Assembly (NCBI GenBank): GCA_003118195.1
Contig: BEXV01000044.1
Span: forward strand, 222,378 to 286,377
Direction of reading: 5' to 3'
Source: Hemicentrotus pulcherrimus
Taxonomy: Eukaryota; Echinodermata; Echinoidea; Camarodonta; Strongylocentrotidae
Length of the DNA stretch: 64,000 nucleotides
Of the stretch, positions 43,285 to 62,856 are shown piece by piece (within the stretch, counting starts at the first letter, position 1; the number at the start of each line of letters is the position of its first letter). The notes beneath the pieces are model-generated. The model made no database searches. It saw only the letters and a program-made list of their open reading frames with translations, and had not been told where the DNA came from. A program made the translations under genes and the position numbers.

Positions 43285-44340
43285 AACGCCCTCAAGGAAA
43301 TCCTATTTCCATATAGGGGGCTGCAATCTACAAGCCCAGCTTTTCACCAGTCCCCTCCATGACCAACCTGTTTTATATGCTTATTGTACACTGTAGACCA
43401 ATTATGAGTCGTTGTTTAACTATGTACAATGCAATCCCACGGTACTTTATATATTTTGTTGGAAATGGAAATAAACGAAATGAAATATCTATAAATATAA
43501 TACAAATAAGGAAAATTGAGATTATTACAGTGCAGCAATATATGTATAGGTTTTATTACATACAATTCTTTCATATATGTACCTTTCTAATCTAAAGGGA
43601 ATATTTAGGAGGACTGCAGTTCTCTTCGGTGCAGAAAAATGTTTGATCTTTGAAATTATTGTGATTTCTAAAACCCAAAACAGAGTCAAACAATCATGAC
43701 ATGACCAGACATTTAATTAGGCCTAGTAGTAGTAAATGTAAATCATCAGGGATAAATATTTAAAATATATTGAACCGATTTAGATTCCGTGTAAAAATTT
43801 AAAATCAAATGGAATCGCCTGGTTGAATTATGTGTGGCTACGGATATTACTGTAAAAACTTTCATTGTGTTGAGAATTATTCATTGGAATAGCGTTTGGA
43901 TTGTGTTGGAGACGTTATGTGAAACCAGGGAGGTGAGACACTGTCTTATCTTCCTGGTGAAACTTTACGTGATTTAATTTTTCCAAAGTTAAACCAGGGA
44001 TATAAAAAACTAACATACCCTGGTTAAACTTGACAAGTTCTTATACTCGATATCATGGATAGGATTTTCGTGGCAGGTACATTCATTTAAAATAAAGAAT
44101 CAAAACCTATGGCTCTGACTTTAACAAAGTAGAATTCCTGGATTTCCTGTCAAATAGAATTTGAGTTTAAAGGGGAGCGCTCGATCGCGCTCATGAATGC
44201 AAATTTACAAAAGAACATTATTGTAACATGACTTCTTCTACTGGTGAGGCGTTTTCAAAATTTGCTTAGGGTTAGTTTCATTTTTTCAAAATATATCTTG
44301 ACCGTGTTTATAACCCGTTTTTAAACAGATGAACTTGATT
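42776..44340. other. intergenic DNA with microsatellites
   Basis: Contains (TA)n at 43165-43187, (CT)n followed by (TA)n at 43243-43284, and two ACCAGG/CCTGGT hairpins at 43924-44031. 43380-43490 ends in TGGAAATAAACGAAATGAAA, like the 3' tails of some LINE elements. No gene recognised. Confidence 0.45.
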
Positions 44341-44731
44341 ACCCCCAGCCCACTTAGCTAGCTCCGTACACGTACATAAACCGCGGAGTACAGGCCCGTC
44401 GCAATGCGCAGTAATATGCCGCATTGCGGAGCAGTGATCTGCCTTTCTAATGCTTTGCTATATCAGGCAATAGCTTGAAGAAAATTGGGTATTAATAAAC
44501 GCCCTCACGGAAATCCGCATTGACTTTGTACTAGTTTCCTGTAGCTAGTATATCCGCGCGCCCACGTTGAATCTTTGGAGCTTTTACCAGCATCGCATCT
44601 ATTCAAGCTTAAGCTCGATCAGCTAACTCGGGTCATTCGATTTGTTGCACGATTTGGAGGGAGAAGCAAGTCAAGTTTGCAGGCATCTGCTTTTTTATTC
44701 TACGCCAATAACCTGAAAATATTCCAGAAAG
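44341..44731 (+). promoter_or_regulatory. calmodulin promoter and 5' UTR
   Basis: CpG-richer than the flanks. CCGCATTGCGG (44419-44429) is an 11-bp palindrome and TGCGCA lies just upstream. TATATCC near 44539 is followed by GC-rich sequence, so a start near 44565-44575 is possible. The leader would run to the ATG at 44732; a 44575 open frame through it is not a protein gene. Confidence 0.4.
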
Positions 44732-51978
<7,247 letters not shown>

Positions 51979-52671
51979 GGTGGAGGCTGGCCATCGCTTA
52001 TGTCTGTCTTGCCTTTCATTTGGACTTTTACACGCCAATCAGTCATCGGTCAATGTCATCTGCGTATTCAACCCCTAACAATCAATAATCTACTGTATAT
52101 AATACGAGTATATAATACGAGTAATCTGATGACTGAAATAGCCAGGAGATTGTCGATGACGCGAGATGGGCCAGTCGGCCTGTTTGTTTCTTAACATAGA
52201 TGGCGTTCTCCGTTTAATGACCAGACCCGTCAAACCATGTTGATTTCATCCTTGTAATTTTCGCTCACATCTCTCCAGTCAACATCAACACACTTCCATG
52301 CGGCGGTGTTCGTCCACTGCTGTTCCCACTCTTTTGTACTCATTCGTTGGACATTTATGAGCAAATATAACAAGTAGTGATATAAAAGAGACGATCCATA
52401 ACATGTACATTTCTGTGAAGTGCCTGTTGATGTACAATTTTTAGGAAAGAAACATTCTTTTACTTTTTAGATTTTTCTTTTTTATACTTGTAAAGATTAG
52501 TGTACTTCAATGATTGTCGAGGAATGTTTACTATTAAAAAAAAGGAAAAACCCCAAAGCAAACCAAAGTGTGCCGTTGTTTTACGTATGTTAGTAAATGG
52601 ACATTACATGATAACGCCCTTTGCCTAATGCACTTTCGGAGACTCCTTTCACGATTGGAATTCGGAATAGA
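51979..52671 (+). other. calmodulin 3' UTR and flank
   Basis: Follows the stop codon. No AATAAA is seen in this stretch; the polyadenylation site is not placed, and the MITE at 52672-52826 may lie inside the UTR. Confidence 0.4.
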
Positions 52672-52826
52672 TCTGGAAGTATAAAACTCATATTGATGGT
52701 AACCTTGCCATCAATGGCAACTACCATGGTAACGGGGCTCAACAGCCAATCAAAATCAAGGTTTTCATGGTAGTTACCATTGATGGCAAAGTTACCATCA
52801 ATGGTAAGTTTTGTGCAACGGGGCCC
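52672..52826. mobile_element. fold-back MITE, copy 2
   Basis: Near-identical to copy 1 (36156-36312) through the middle and right arm: TTGCCATCAATGGCAACTAC, GGGCTCAACAGCCAATCA and GGCAAAGTTACCATCAATGG are shared. The left tip is diverged. It lies 700 bp past the calmodulin stop codon. Confidence 0.85.
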
Positions 52827-53400
52827 TGAGCCCCATCTTGTAAACGGTTACAATTAATCGCAACTGTGTATATAAGAGATAGGAGACTGCAAACTTGCGA
52901 TTGATTCAGATCAATCGCAACTCTTAAAAATACAAGGCCCAGATCAGTTGGTGGATGTTCTGATGTATTAATGAACATAACATCGCAACATTAGAGCATT
53001 AAACGTTCGTTTAGCAAAACGGGGCTCATTTGGTTAACATGGGCCTGGGACACAACGTCTCTTATCGCAGCCGATCTAGGGGTCTAGCTCCGATCAGAAA
53101 ACATTTGCTGCCCTTTGAAATTGTCAACACCAGTAAGAACTCGATCAAGAATATTCAACATTTAGATTTTTCAGGACTTTCCACTTTTGCGAATTCGTCA
53201 TTATGTCGGAGTTTGATAGTACATAGTGCAGTAACTTAACGTGTTAAAATAATACCAAATATGATTTCAAATCAACGTCATTATTGATGATTAAATGTAT
53301 ATTCGATATAAAATGTGTGAAAATGGTTAATAGATGAATCCATATAGGCTCATGCTTGTATGGCTGTCATCAATGCGTTATTTAAGTTGTAAAAGTAAGA
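52827..53400. other. non-coding DNA
   Basis: Nothing recognised. CAATCGCAACT-like strings recur near 52855 and 52910. Confidence 0.4.
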
Positions 53401-53850
53401 GTCGATTGTGATGATGATTATGAATGACAATGATGAAGTTGATATTGCTGATAAATGACTTGAGGTGGTGATGACGACTTTGATTATGATGAGTATGAGT
53501 GACGTCCACGGTGATGAAGATTCGCCTTGACGTTGATATCATCATGACATTGATAATAGTTAACACAGATTATGATGATAATGCTTAACACGCTGATGAT
53601 GTTGATAATGTTTGGCGTTGATGATGGTGACGATGCTCGTGATATAGATAATCTTTAACAAAGATAGTGATAGAGTGACGGCGGTGATTATGATGATGAC
53701 ATTGATACAGTTTGACAAAGGTGACGATACTGATTAACGTTGACGACGATATTGGTTAACGTTGGTAATGATAATAATGATTATGAGGTGACGATGATGT
53801 TAACAGCGATGATGATATACATGTCGATGCTTGCAAATAGCGATGATGAT
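53401..53850. repeat. degenerate GAT-rich repeat field
   Basis: About 450 bp dominated by GATGAT, GATGATGATT and GTTGATAATG variants, a decayed trinucleotide array. Confidence 0.8.
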
Positions 53851-53939
53851 GATGAAGGTATGAACCTGAAGAGCATAGTGAAGTCGCTGTAATTACCTTC
53901 TATGGTGTACGGGGTTAAGCCGCAATATCATGTGGGGAA

Positions 53940-54076
53940 AAGGTATAGTTGTTGCACGAGGGAGGGTCCGGAGGGTTGTTGACCAGGAGTAGGAGTCCGG
54001 GTGTGGTAGTCCAGCCAATGGAATACTGGACAAGCTTTCCGACTAATTCCTATTGGTCCGGGGGGTAGTTGTCTTG
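53940..54076. repeat. GGGGGTAGTTGTC repeat, diverged
   Basis: Variants of GGTCCGGGGGGTAGTTGTC; shares AGTTGTCTTGGAAT with the field at 31071-31345. Confidence 0.5.
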
Positions 54077-55331
54077 GAATCCACATGTTCTTAGTTGAAA
54101 CATTACACAGTCTTTACAATTTATGTTTTGCACTCTTTTCGCAAGAGGGCGCTCTTTGACAAACGTGACACGTGACGTTTATCTCTGCACAACTTCGGTC
54201 AGAAAATGACGCATTGCGTCCAAAATGTCGTCGTCATGCATATCTCGGTTGTTCTGTGGAATGCAACTAAATCGGACATGTACATTGTACTTCCCTGCAA
54301 AAAGTGGATGTCACAAGAGAAACTTTTTTTAATGAATTATTTTAAATTACAATACTTGCTAAAAATAAGTGACAAATATGCCAGCATGGATGTCAGTGGG
54401 GGAGATGGGGGAGGGTTAAGGGCCCTTTTTTTTCGTTATAAAAAAAAGAAGAAGATTTTAATGCTTTTTTATGGTTCGTTAGACTGTGTCTCTTTTTCAT
54501 CCTTCTGATTCTAATCTTAGACTAATGTGCACTGAAACCGGCAGCAACTTTATGTACGTATTCACTATGCAAGAGAGAAAATCACTGACGCCCTCTATAT
54601 ACAATTTGCTCTCTCCCTCTCTCTCTCCAATGTGAATGCTATTCCTCGGGATATAATAATAATATTAAACATCCGACTGTCAAACAAACTCAATGATTTT
54701 ATTCACTGATTGAAAAGGACAATAAAAAGATAAACGTATATCATTTTTAGCTTTATATAGCTATTTTATTATTTCTGCTTAAAATGCAACCACAATCTAA
54801 AGCTATCGTTTGAAAATTGATAAGCCAATGAAAGTAAAATCATATTTTTAATGGTGATAATATAAATTACCTTTTGGGGGGGGGGGGGGGGGGGTTGATG
54901 TTGTTCGTATACCGAACACATGTCTATGCAGTAGATGTCAGGTATAAACTTTGTGTTTGTTCATCTAGATCCCCCTCCAAACTTCAATATTATGATGTGG
55001 TTTTTATTCTATTTTTTTGGCAGTCACTTCAATTTGTATTTGTATGAAGAAAAAAAAAATGAGAGAATCACCTTGTAACCAAGTGAATGAAACATAATGT
55101 AAATTTGTGATTGTTTCTTTGTTATTATGATTTTATCCAACAAAGTAGTATGTGGAGGGTTAGTTATCGTCTTTATTTAATTTATACTACTTTATTTATT
55201 TATTTTTAAGTTTAAGATCCATTGGTTCAGAGAGATGACTCAGCATTCACCGTACACAAATAATTTTCTTAATTTCATTTAATTTTCAGGTTTTCTGCTA
55301 TTTCGAGGTTCGGTCGCTCGATAAAAACTTG

Positions 55332-55373
<42 letters not shown>

Positions 55374-57420
55374 TGTCCCCACAAGCTATTGAGTAGTTAT
55401 TGTAAATATCATGGGAAAATTCTACAGATAAAAAAAATAAAGAAATTACGTCTTTAAGTGGGGTATATTACGACATCATGATCAGTATCTTTATGTTGTT
55501 GTAGATGAATTTGTTTTCATGTTTCCCTTTGAACATAGTTATTTGTGGTTTTCTGGCTTTGTCATACTGTAAACCCAACTGACGAAAAAAAGGGATTTCT
55601 TTTGACAAATTCATGCATGTGAAATTTCAGATTCAGATTCATGTACATTGCATTAAGACTTTACTTTGATATTGGGAACAGTACCACTTCGTCTCTTTGA
55701 CGTGGAAAAGGGTGTCCTTTAAATTTAAGACAAAGTTGTTTTCCTCATTTTCTCGTCACGCTTATTTGAGAGGGTTTCAATGGCTTTAAGAGACCTTGCC
55801 TCTGGGTATATTCATTGTGATTGGACACAAAGGACTTTATCCCTCCGGTGAAGATCTAGACATCTTATCTTCTCGCTGATTCTCTCATATCCAGAAAAGA
55901 TTAGCAAAGGGATTAAGGGCCAGATTAAAGACTGAACACGATTGTAATGCGAGATGAGATCGAGATTTACACCATTGGATAATCTAAGTAGCCATAGGAA
56001 TTAACGGTATTTTCAGATCTGCCCTTTGGCAAAACTAAATTTAGATGGCATCTGCCGATAGAAACGTGGTTTTATCATCAGAGTATGTATCAGCAGAGTA
56101 GAAAATTATTCCAGTTTCAGGAAACAAAGAAATTAAAGCAATTCTTTATATACATTGTTTCTTCAGCAATATGTCTACTGAGAGTCAGAAACGGGTTTAA
56201 CTCACATTATTTTTATACAGACACGAAGCTTTAATGGCCCTCACTACACGTCGTATTAAGATTATTAAAAAAGTTAAATGAACTAGGTGGATGTCTTTCT
56301 GCCTTTCTAGATTTAAATGAAAAAAAAGTTTTGTTCTCATTTTTAATCATAATGTCTCATATCCAGTTGTGTACCATATAATTAGATCAATTTCGTATTC
56401 TAGTTTATCTAAGTGAAAGCAGGCAAATGAAAAATCAAGATGACTGATGATATAGCAAACTCCCATGAGCCGTGTGAGCAATGTTATCATAATATGCGAT
56501 GGCATATTTTTCCATTCGTCGTGGTCTTAAAAAAAAAATCCTTTTCTGAATCGATAAATGGAATCAACAATTTAAAAATTATTATAATTTTTTTTTTCTT
56601 ATCCTCTCATAAAGATTGTTCTACAGTATTTCTAAACAAAATGTATATGTAATATTGGTAATCTCCTAATACTTTCTAAACGATGAAAAAAAAATAATGT
56701 ATGCATTTCTTATCTGAACTTTAAAATGACTGCGTCGACACCAAACCCTTGTTTCATCTTTTAACTTATTTGCCACGTATCATCCTGGATTACAACTAGA
56801 TTATCCCTCCAAAATCACAGAGATCACTTCGATCTATTATTGCCAAGAAGATTGAAGATTGAAAAGTGAAAGATGTGTTCTTCCCGTATCCTAGAAACAA
56901 GAAAACGCCTTTCTCCTAACGACGTGTTATTGTAATATTCGCACTATTTCATTATGTATTTCCATGTCTTCTCAGCGGCTTAAAATGTTAATTCCTGGTC
57001 ACTTTTTCACGGCATGTCTTTTTTGTTACTATATTTCGAAGCAGGCGTAGTAGAAATTATCCCCCCTTAAGCTGGTGGTGTTTTGGTTTGTCGGTGGACT
57101 GTTATCATCTTGTTTCGAATCAAAATCGGGAAGTCTTTGGTCCTGGCACAAAGGTTTTCTTTGGCCGATTACCTTCTTCAATCAGAATACATCAATCCAG
57201 CTATTATCCTAAAATACTCAAATCTCTTGCTTACTTCTTCCACACACTGTATCATGTGTCCATTTTACGCTTAGCCGCATTTGACTAAGCCATGGCCTGT
57301 ATTCTCTTTTTCTACTTCTTCTATTCAATTGTTGGGGGAAATCTGTGTAGCTTGTCGTAAACAGGTCTTGAGGTAGTGTTCTCAAACAGATGACATCGTT
57401 TTGTCATTCTCTTATCTTTG
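54077..57420. other. non-coding intergenic DNA
   Basis: AT-rich, with a run of 19 G at 54876-54894 and (TA)n at 55336-55370. No exon recognised; open frames here are AT-driven. Confidence 0.45.
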
Positions 57421-57429
57421 TCATGTAAC

Positions 57430-57785
57430 TTCTTTGTCTGTTTTGTCCCATCCTCAAAACCTGGACCAGCTACCGACAAGTACTCACGCCCGGGGCGCGA
57501 ATTACGCGATCAGTAGAAACGCATTAGTCTATTTGCGCAGCGTAATCCTGAGCTCCCAACAACTAAACTTTAGTCTCACTTTCTCCCGCTAGTTTGCATG
57601 GCATGAAGACCATTGAAGGCGAAGAAGAGGCGAATCAGGACCAGATATAGCCCAGGGGTGCAAAGATGGTAGGTGGTCTGTAAGCTATTGTGCACCCTCT
57701 TCCACTGTCTTAACGGGGGTGTCTTACAGGCCTCCAGTGCTCCCTCGGTTTGTCTCCCTACCCACTCGAACCCACTTGATTTGTT
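57430..57785. other. GC-richer block, unexplained
   Basis: Balanced composition in AT-rich surroundings (for example CCGGGGCGCGAATTACGCGA near 57490). No gene, splice-bounded exon or repeat ends seen. Possibly regulatory or an unrecognised repeat. Confidence 0.25.
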
Positions 57786-58404
57786 AGCTTTCAGGATTAT
57801 TGGGTAAACTTATATTAAAGAAGAAGAAAAAGAAGGAGAAAAAAAAATGGAAATTGGTAAGACGGTTGTTATCCGCTTTTTCGTCAAAAGATGATATGCA
57901 AGTAAGAGAAAGGAGGTAAAAGAAAGGCTATGTGTAAGAAGGTGTTAGCTCTGTTAGGCTTGAGTTGCGCCATTAGGGGTGGCTATAGCGACCCAACTAA
58001 AGTGGCCTGTTTTTCACAAATGGCAGCTAAGAGATAAATCCAATGAAAAATACAAAGAATTACACCTTAGGACGAAGGTAAGAGAGATAGGGAAAAAAGG
58101 ATGCACAATAGTGAGAAAGGGGGAGAGAGAGAGATAAATTAATCACGCTTACAACATTGTACAAGGTAGTTCATTAAAATTATACGTTTGATGGCATAAT
58201 ACTTCATGGGCATTTGCCCATTTTTATATAAATCTGATTTAAGAATGGAAAAAATAAGATGACACAAATAATAATTTGTGCACCTTCAAAATTTAGCATT
58301 AGGGTATGTTAAACAAAATACTTTGGTGGGAGAAAAAATTAAAAGAAGAATCTTTACAAAATCGATGGCAAGTGAAGAGGTGAAGAGGTGTTGTATTTTA
58401 GTAA
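57786..58404. other. non-coding DNA
   Basis: A-rich and GA-rich stretches, nothing recognised. Confidence 0.4.
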
Positions 58405-58784
58405 ATAAGTCATCCGACTTTATTTGTGGATCACAAGGTACAGGATCAAAACCCAGCCCGGCACTATCGTCCTTTGGCAAGACGTAAATCCCCTTTACCA
58501 CTCTTCACCCAGGAGTTAAATGTGTACCTGGTAGGATACGAACATAAATGTAGTTTGCTCAGCAAATTGTGAGCGTCTTTGAAATGTCGACTGGCTGGAA
58601 TACTCCCCAGGGAGTGGAGAATGTTAATACATTGTGTGCATGTAAAGACTGAATCCGAGGGCCGGGGTAATAATTATATATAAAGCATTTCTATGATATC
58701 GTACATCATAATTATATCGTACATCATAATTATATCGTACGTCAAGCGCTATGTTAACGCGGTTTATGATAATTATTATTGTTG
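58405..58784 (+). mobile_element. tRNA-derived SINE
   Basis: B-box-like sequence AGGATCAAAACCC (58442-58454), CAGCCCGGCAC, GGCAAGAC, ACCTGGTAGGATACGAA, CCCCAGGGAGTGGAGA, GGCCGGGGTAATAATTAT and a terminal AAGCGCTATGTTAACGCGGT follow in order. The head is shared with the SINE at 1385-1626. The A-box is decayed, so it is unlikely to be active. An 18-bp unit is tandemly repeated inside it (58698-58744). Confidence 0.6.
58698..58744. repeat. 18-bp tandem repeat, 2.6 copies
   Basis: ATCGTACATCATAATTAT twice (58698-58715, 58716-58733) and a partial third, inside the SINE tail. Confidence 0.95.
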
Positions 58785-59589
58785 AAGAATTAATGGCGAG
58801 AATTTGCACCACAAAAAAGCACCATCTTATATTACAATTATGTAAAAAAGTAAGATAGCTCGAAACAAAATAATACACTATTTCATTTATTCTACATTAA
58901 TAAATAAATTGACCAAAATCGATCGTAAACATGACTTTTTGTAAATTGTAAATTTCACATATTTCTATTGAATATCGATTGTGGGATATTAGGCTTCCTG
59001 ACCTCTAATTTGAATATCAACTTTTCAGAAATATCAAAATATCGAGAAAAAAAAAAAGTTTTCATTTTCCCCTGATAAAATCATGTCGTATAATAATTGA
59101 ACATGATAACATATGTTATTATTATTATCCTTTGAACTCATTTGTAATTTTGGGTGTTTTGAAATTAATTCTTTAGTTGCTTTGTTGTTATGCTGTGTTA
59201 AAAAAGGGTAAGTGCCCAACAACAGAGTTGGCCATTGACTTTTTCTTACTGTAGAAAGTGGATTGTTGTGATTTACCTTCTGGGCAGGGCCCCTCAAATG
59301 AGGAAATATGGGGAAGGGTGACACCTTATTTGTGTCGACAAAGTCTTTTCTGTCATGATTTGTATTTCGTCACTTTAGCTGCGATGTAACAAATCAAAGC
59401 TGATTTGTGTTTCCTCTTGACAAAACAACAAGAAAATCAGAACTTATTGGAAGTGATCTGTAACAATCAAACAGATTTGGTCGAACATTACCTTCCCCAA
59501 TTCAAATAAAAAAATATTAAGTGGTGCCCTTTCTTCTATGATCGGTCGGACATTGTCCCAAGCATTTACCCCCCTCCCTCACCATACTT
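58785..59589. other. non-coding DNA
   Basis: AT-rich, nothing recognised. Confidence 0.4.
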
Positions 59590-59835
59590 GAACTCGCTAA
59601 GCACGCCAAGGATCAGATTTAACACGCTATATATCCTACTCCAGGTGATAGGGATAATCTGATCGGATGAGTTGATCCTCTGTAACTAATCTCGATACAA
59701 TGAACCCTATCGCACCTGCACCCGGTCGGTCGGGTATAGGCCAGGGGGGATGTCATGCTCGATGAAGCAGGAGGCAGGCCTGTACCCGAGACTTTCCCGT
59801 ACCGTGCGGGCAGCATACAAAGGAAAGACCGAGTA
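59590..59835. other. GC-richer block with a hairpin
   Basis: TCGGGTATAGGCC (59730-59742) pairs with GGCCTGTACCCGA (59777-59789), 12 of 13 Watson-Crick plus one G-T, enclosing a 34-nt loop. Could be part of a repeat or a structured element; no RNA family recognised. Confidence 0.3.
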
Positions 59836-60735
59836 TCTGTTTGTCAACCAATTGCTTCAATTGCAAGTATGATTAAACTTACGAAATTAGCATACGGGTA
59901 AGTAAGACTTTATTGTGAAAAATGTAAAATGTCTGACAAAATCCTAAATTATGTAGAAAAAGGAATCACAACAATGAAACTGTTAAAATAATTACTTGGC
60001 CTAAATAAAAATGTTTCCAGCAACAAAATATATTGCTTGTAAAATTTGAAAGACATGCATAATATCCTGAATTATAAATTCATTATAAAGTAAAGTAGAT
60101 TCACAAACATTGAAAAGGCATTTTTTCAAGAGAGAGAGAGAGAGGGAGACCGAGAGGTAGAGGAAGAGAGACCGATAAAGGTTAATGTAAAAGAGTGCCT
60201 GCATTTTTAGCGTCCGAAATAAAACGTGTAGAAGATAAGATATCGCAGTGTTCATTACTAATATAGAAAGTGTCACCTATGATTATTCTAGAAATTTAAC
60301 ACGACTCCCGGTTTTGAAGTAAACTATGGGTTTTTTACGCCTGTATTAAATTTCACGTACAAATATGTAAGAATAGATGATGAATGATATTGATCATAGA
60401 CTCACCACTGAGATAAAGAACCCTACATGGCTTTTCACGGAAGCTTATTCCTGAATTAAACATCGCGAATTTTGAAAACTGTGTGACCTTTTCAATGGAT
60501 TTTAGACCTGTCGTGTGCGCAATTTTTTAGGTTGAGTGAATCACGTGGAGAAAACATTCGCTCCTTTACAGAAAAAAAAAATGCTTTGTTGATTCATCAC
60601 TGAAAAAGTGTTATGTTTGAGGAGGAATCAATCTTTTAGTCCTGCAATTAGATCAGCAATAAAATAAAAAGAATCAAGTAATATATCAAACTGAATTTAA
60701 ATATAATAAAGAATAAAAGAATAAGTCATTTTGTT
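59836..60735. other. non-coding DNA
   Basis: AT-rich with a short (GA)n run at 60129-60145. Confidence 0.4.
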
Positions 60736-60739
60736 CAAA

Positions 60740-61250
60740 TGTGTTCCCAATTAAACAATAAAACATTAATCAATCATCTTAAACCCAAGTAAATAATTGA
60801 TCGATCAGCCAAATCACCAATCAATAAAACTTTCTATCACTCTATCCAACCATCCGTCCATTAATCAATGCATTGTCATTGATCAGCAAAACAATAATTC
60901 AATAATTCAATCAAACAATCGATCAGTCAATAACTATTCAATAAAAACAACAAAATACACATCATAGTTTACTATGTATATAATTAGGCTAAGCAGCAAA
61001 TTGAGAAAACAATCAACAATATGTTTGTTCGCCTAATAATAAATCAATTGATCTATCAATCATACAAACCATCACTCAATCTGTCAGTCTAAAAGTCGCT
61101 CAGTAATTAAAAGCTATAAATCTATCTAGTAACCATTCAATCATAAATACAAACCATCAACCAATCAAAGGAAAATAATCTATCATCAAAAGTTAATTTA
61201 TCAATCAATTATTCATTCATTAAAAATATTAATAGATAAACTTACTACCC
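60740..61250. repeat. degenerate AATC tetranucleotide field
   Basis: About 500 bp in which ATCAATCA-type units recur in diverged form, an old (AATC)n array. Confidence 0.75.
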
Positions 61251-61909
61251 ATTAAACATATTCAATACATACAAATTTTAAACAGATTTTAATGAAGGAT
61301 AATTCCTGTATGATTAAAGGGAAAATGAATATGATATGAAGAATGTACAGAGCCTCACTATTTGATATCAAAGTTGATTGCTTTTAGTTCAAAATGATTA
61401 TTTTGCTTTACTTGCGATCTTATGTCTTTGTTATACTTTTGCTCTTATATACAAAGTTTAAGTCGTGTAAGATAGATAAATACATAATCATGATGTTAAA
61501 CATAATGCATCTGGTGAGTTATAGAATTTCGCCTAGCCAATGTATATATTTTAACTTACTTATAATAACTTATATAGCTGTACCCCTTAACGATTGAAAC
61601 TAATATGTATACAAACTATAGTTGGTATAATTTACCAAGTTTAGGAAAAGATGAAATCTGTTAAGTTGACATAATTACACTTTCGCTCTCTGCGATAGGC
61701 GGGTTTATGGCTTGTATTGGAAAGTAAGAGAAATGATAAATGCAGCGGTAATCATTGGCCTTATTGTTAATGTTATTCTCCAGAAGAAATCCTTCCAAAT
61801 GATTTGTCACTCGTATAATACCTTATCTGTCTTTTCTTCGCCCGCTGTCCTACCACATGAAATGAAAATACCGATTAGATGTAATTACGAGTATTTTTTT
61901 TCCCCTCAG
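61251..61909. other. non-coding DNA
   Basis: AT-rich, nothing recognised except the acceptor-like tract at its end. Confidence 0.35.
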
Positions 61910-62038
61910 CTCTTCAAGATTATCCCCGTTTTTCTGTCCATGATAAGCATTGCCTCAGGACAACATTACTGTTTAGTGAATGATTTTTGTGATGCTGGGC
62001 GAGAGAAAATCATTGAATGTGTACAGGAGGAAAATTGA
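61910..62038 (+). CDS. weak candidate terminal exon, short Cys-containing peptide
   Basis: A strong acceptor (TTTTTTTTCCCCTCAG, ending 61909) is followed by 42 open codons and TGA. It reads LFKIIPVFLSMISIASG, a hydrophobic segment, then QHYCLVNDFCDAGREKIIEC with three Cys. No upstream exon is identified and no family is recognised, so it may be chance. Confidence 0.2.
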   Translation, partial: LFKIIPVFLSMISIASGQHYCLVNDFCDAGREKIIECVQEEN

Positions 62039-62825
62039 AAATACATTAGGAAAGTGTAAGAGGAGATAGTGTGATATAAAGAAGAAGACGAATACAGGAT
62101 AGAAAGAAATCAACAGCAAATTGCAATGTTTATATTAATAAATCTAAATCTTTGCAATAGCCTCTTTTATGATACGCATATTAGGAATCTCAGCCTAATA
62201 AACTGTAATAAAAAGTATGACAAGTGATTGAACTATCTTAATGTCGATGAGATAAAGAATCATTTGTATGAAACAATAATTGTCTCTAATACATAAAAAT
62301 CCCTATTTTGTCCACTGTGATAATTAGATCAAAGAAACAGTGGAAACACGGAAGGCAAAGATTTCTTTCGAGAGCGTGCGTGTGGGATTGCGCGCGTGTG
62401 TACGTGTGTGTGGGTGTGCGTGTTTGTGTGCGCACGGAAAGAGAGAGAGAGAGAGAGAGATACACGGTAATAGTGACGGTGATGGAGAAATGGATAGAGA
62501 GGAAAACTTGAGAATATGAGAGAGGAATGTTTACGTTGTGATGCTTGAAATTATATTGATAAAAGACGTGAAGATGAGAGACTAAATGAGGGAAAATATG
62601 GAAGAATTAGACACAAGGAAACACAACGACATATTAAAATTATGCCGATATATAGTGAGTGATTAAGAAAGATTTCGATATTAAAGAGTGGTAGCGAAAG
62701 AGGGAGAGAAGGCAGAGAAAGAGGGATCAAAATCACAGAAAGCATGCAGAGAAAGAGAATTCAGAATGAGCGAGAGACGGAGAAAAATAGAGAGATAAAG
62801 AGACAAAAATGAACAAGAAAGCATA

Positions 62826-62856
<31 letters not shown>

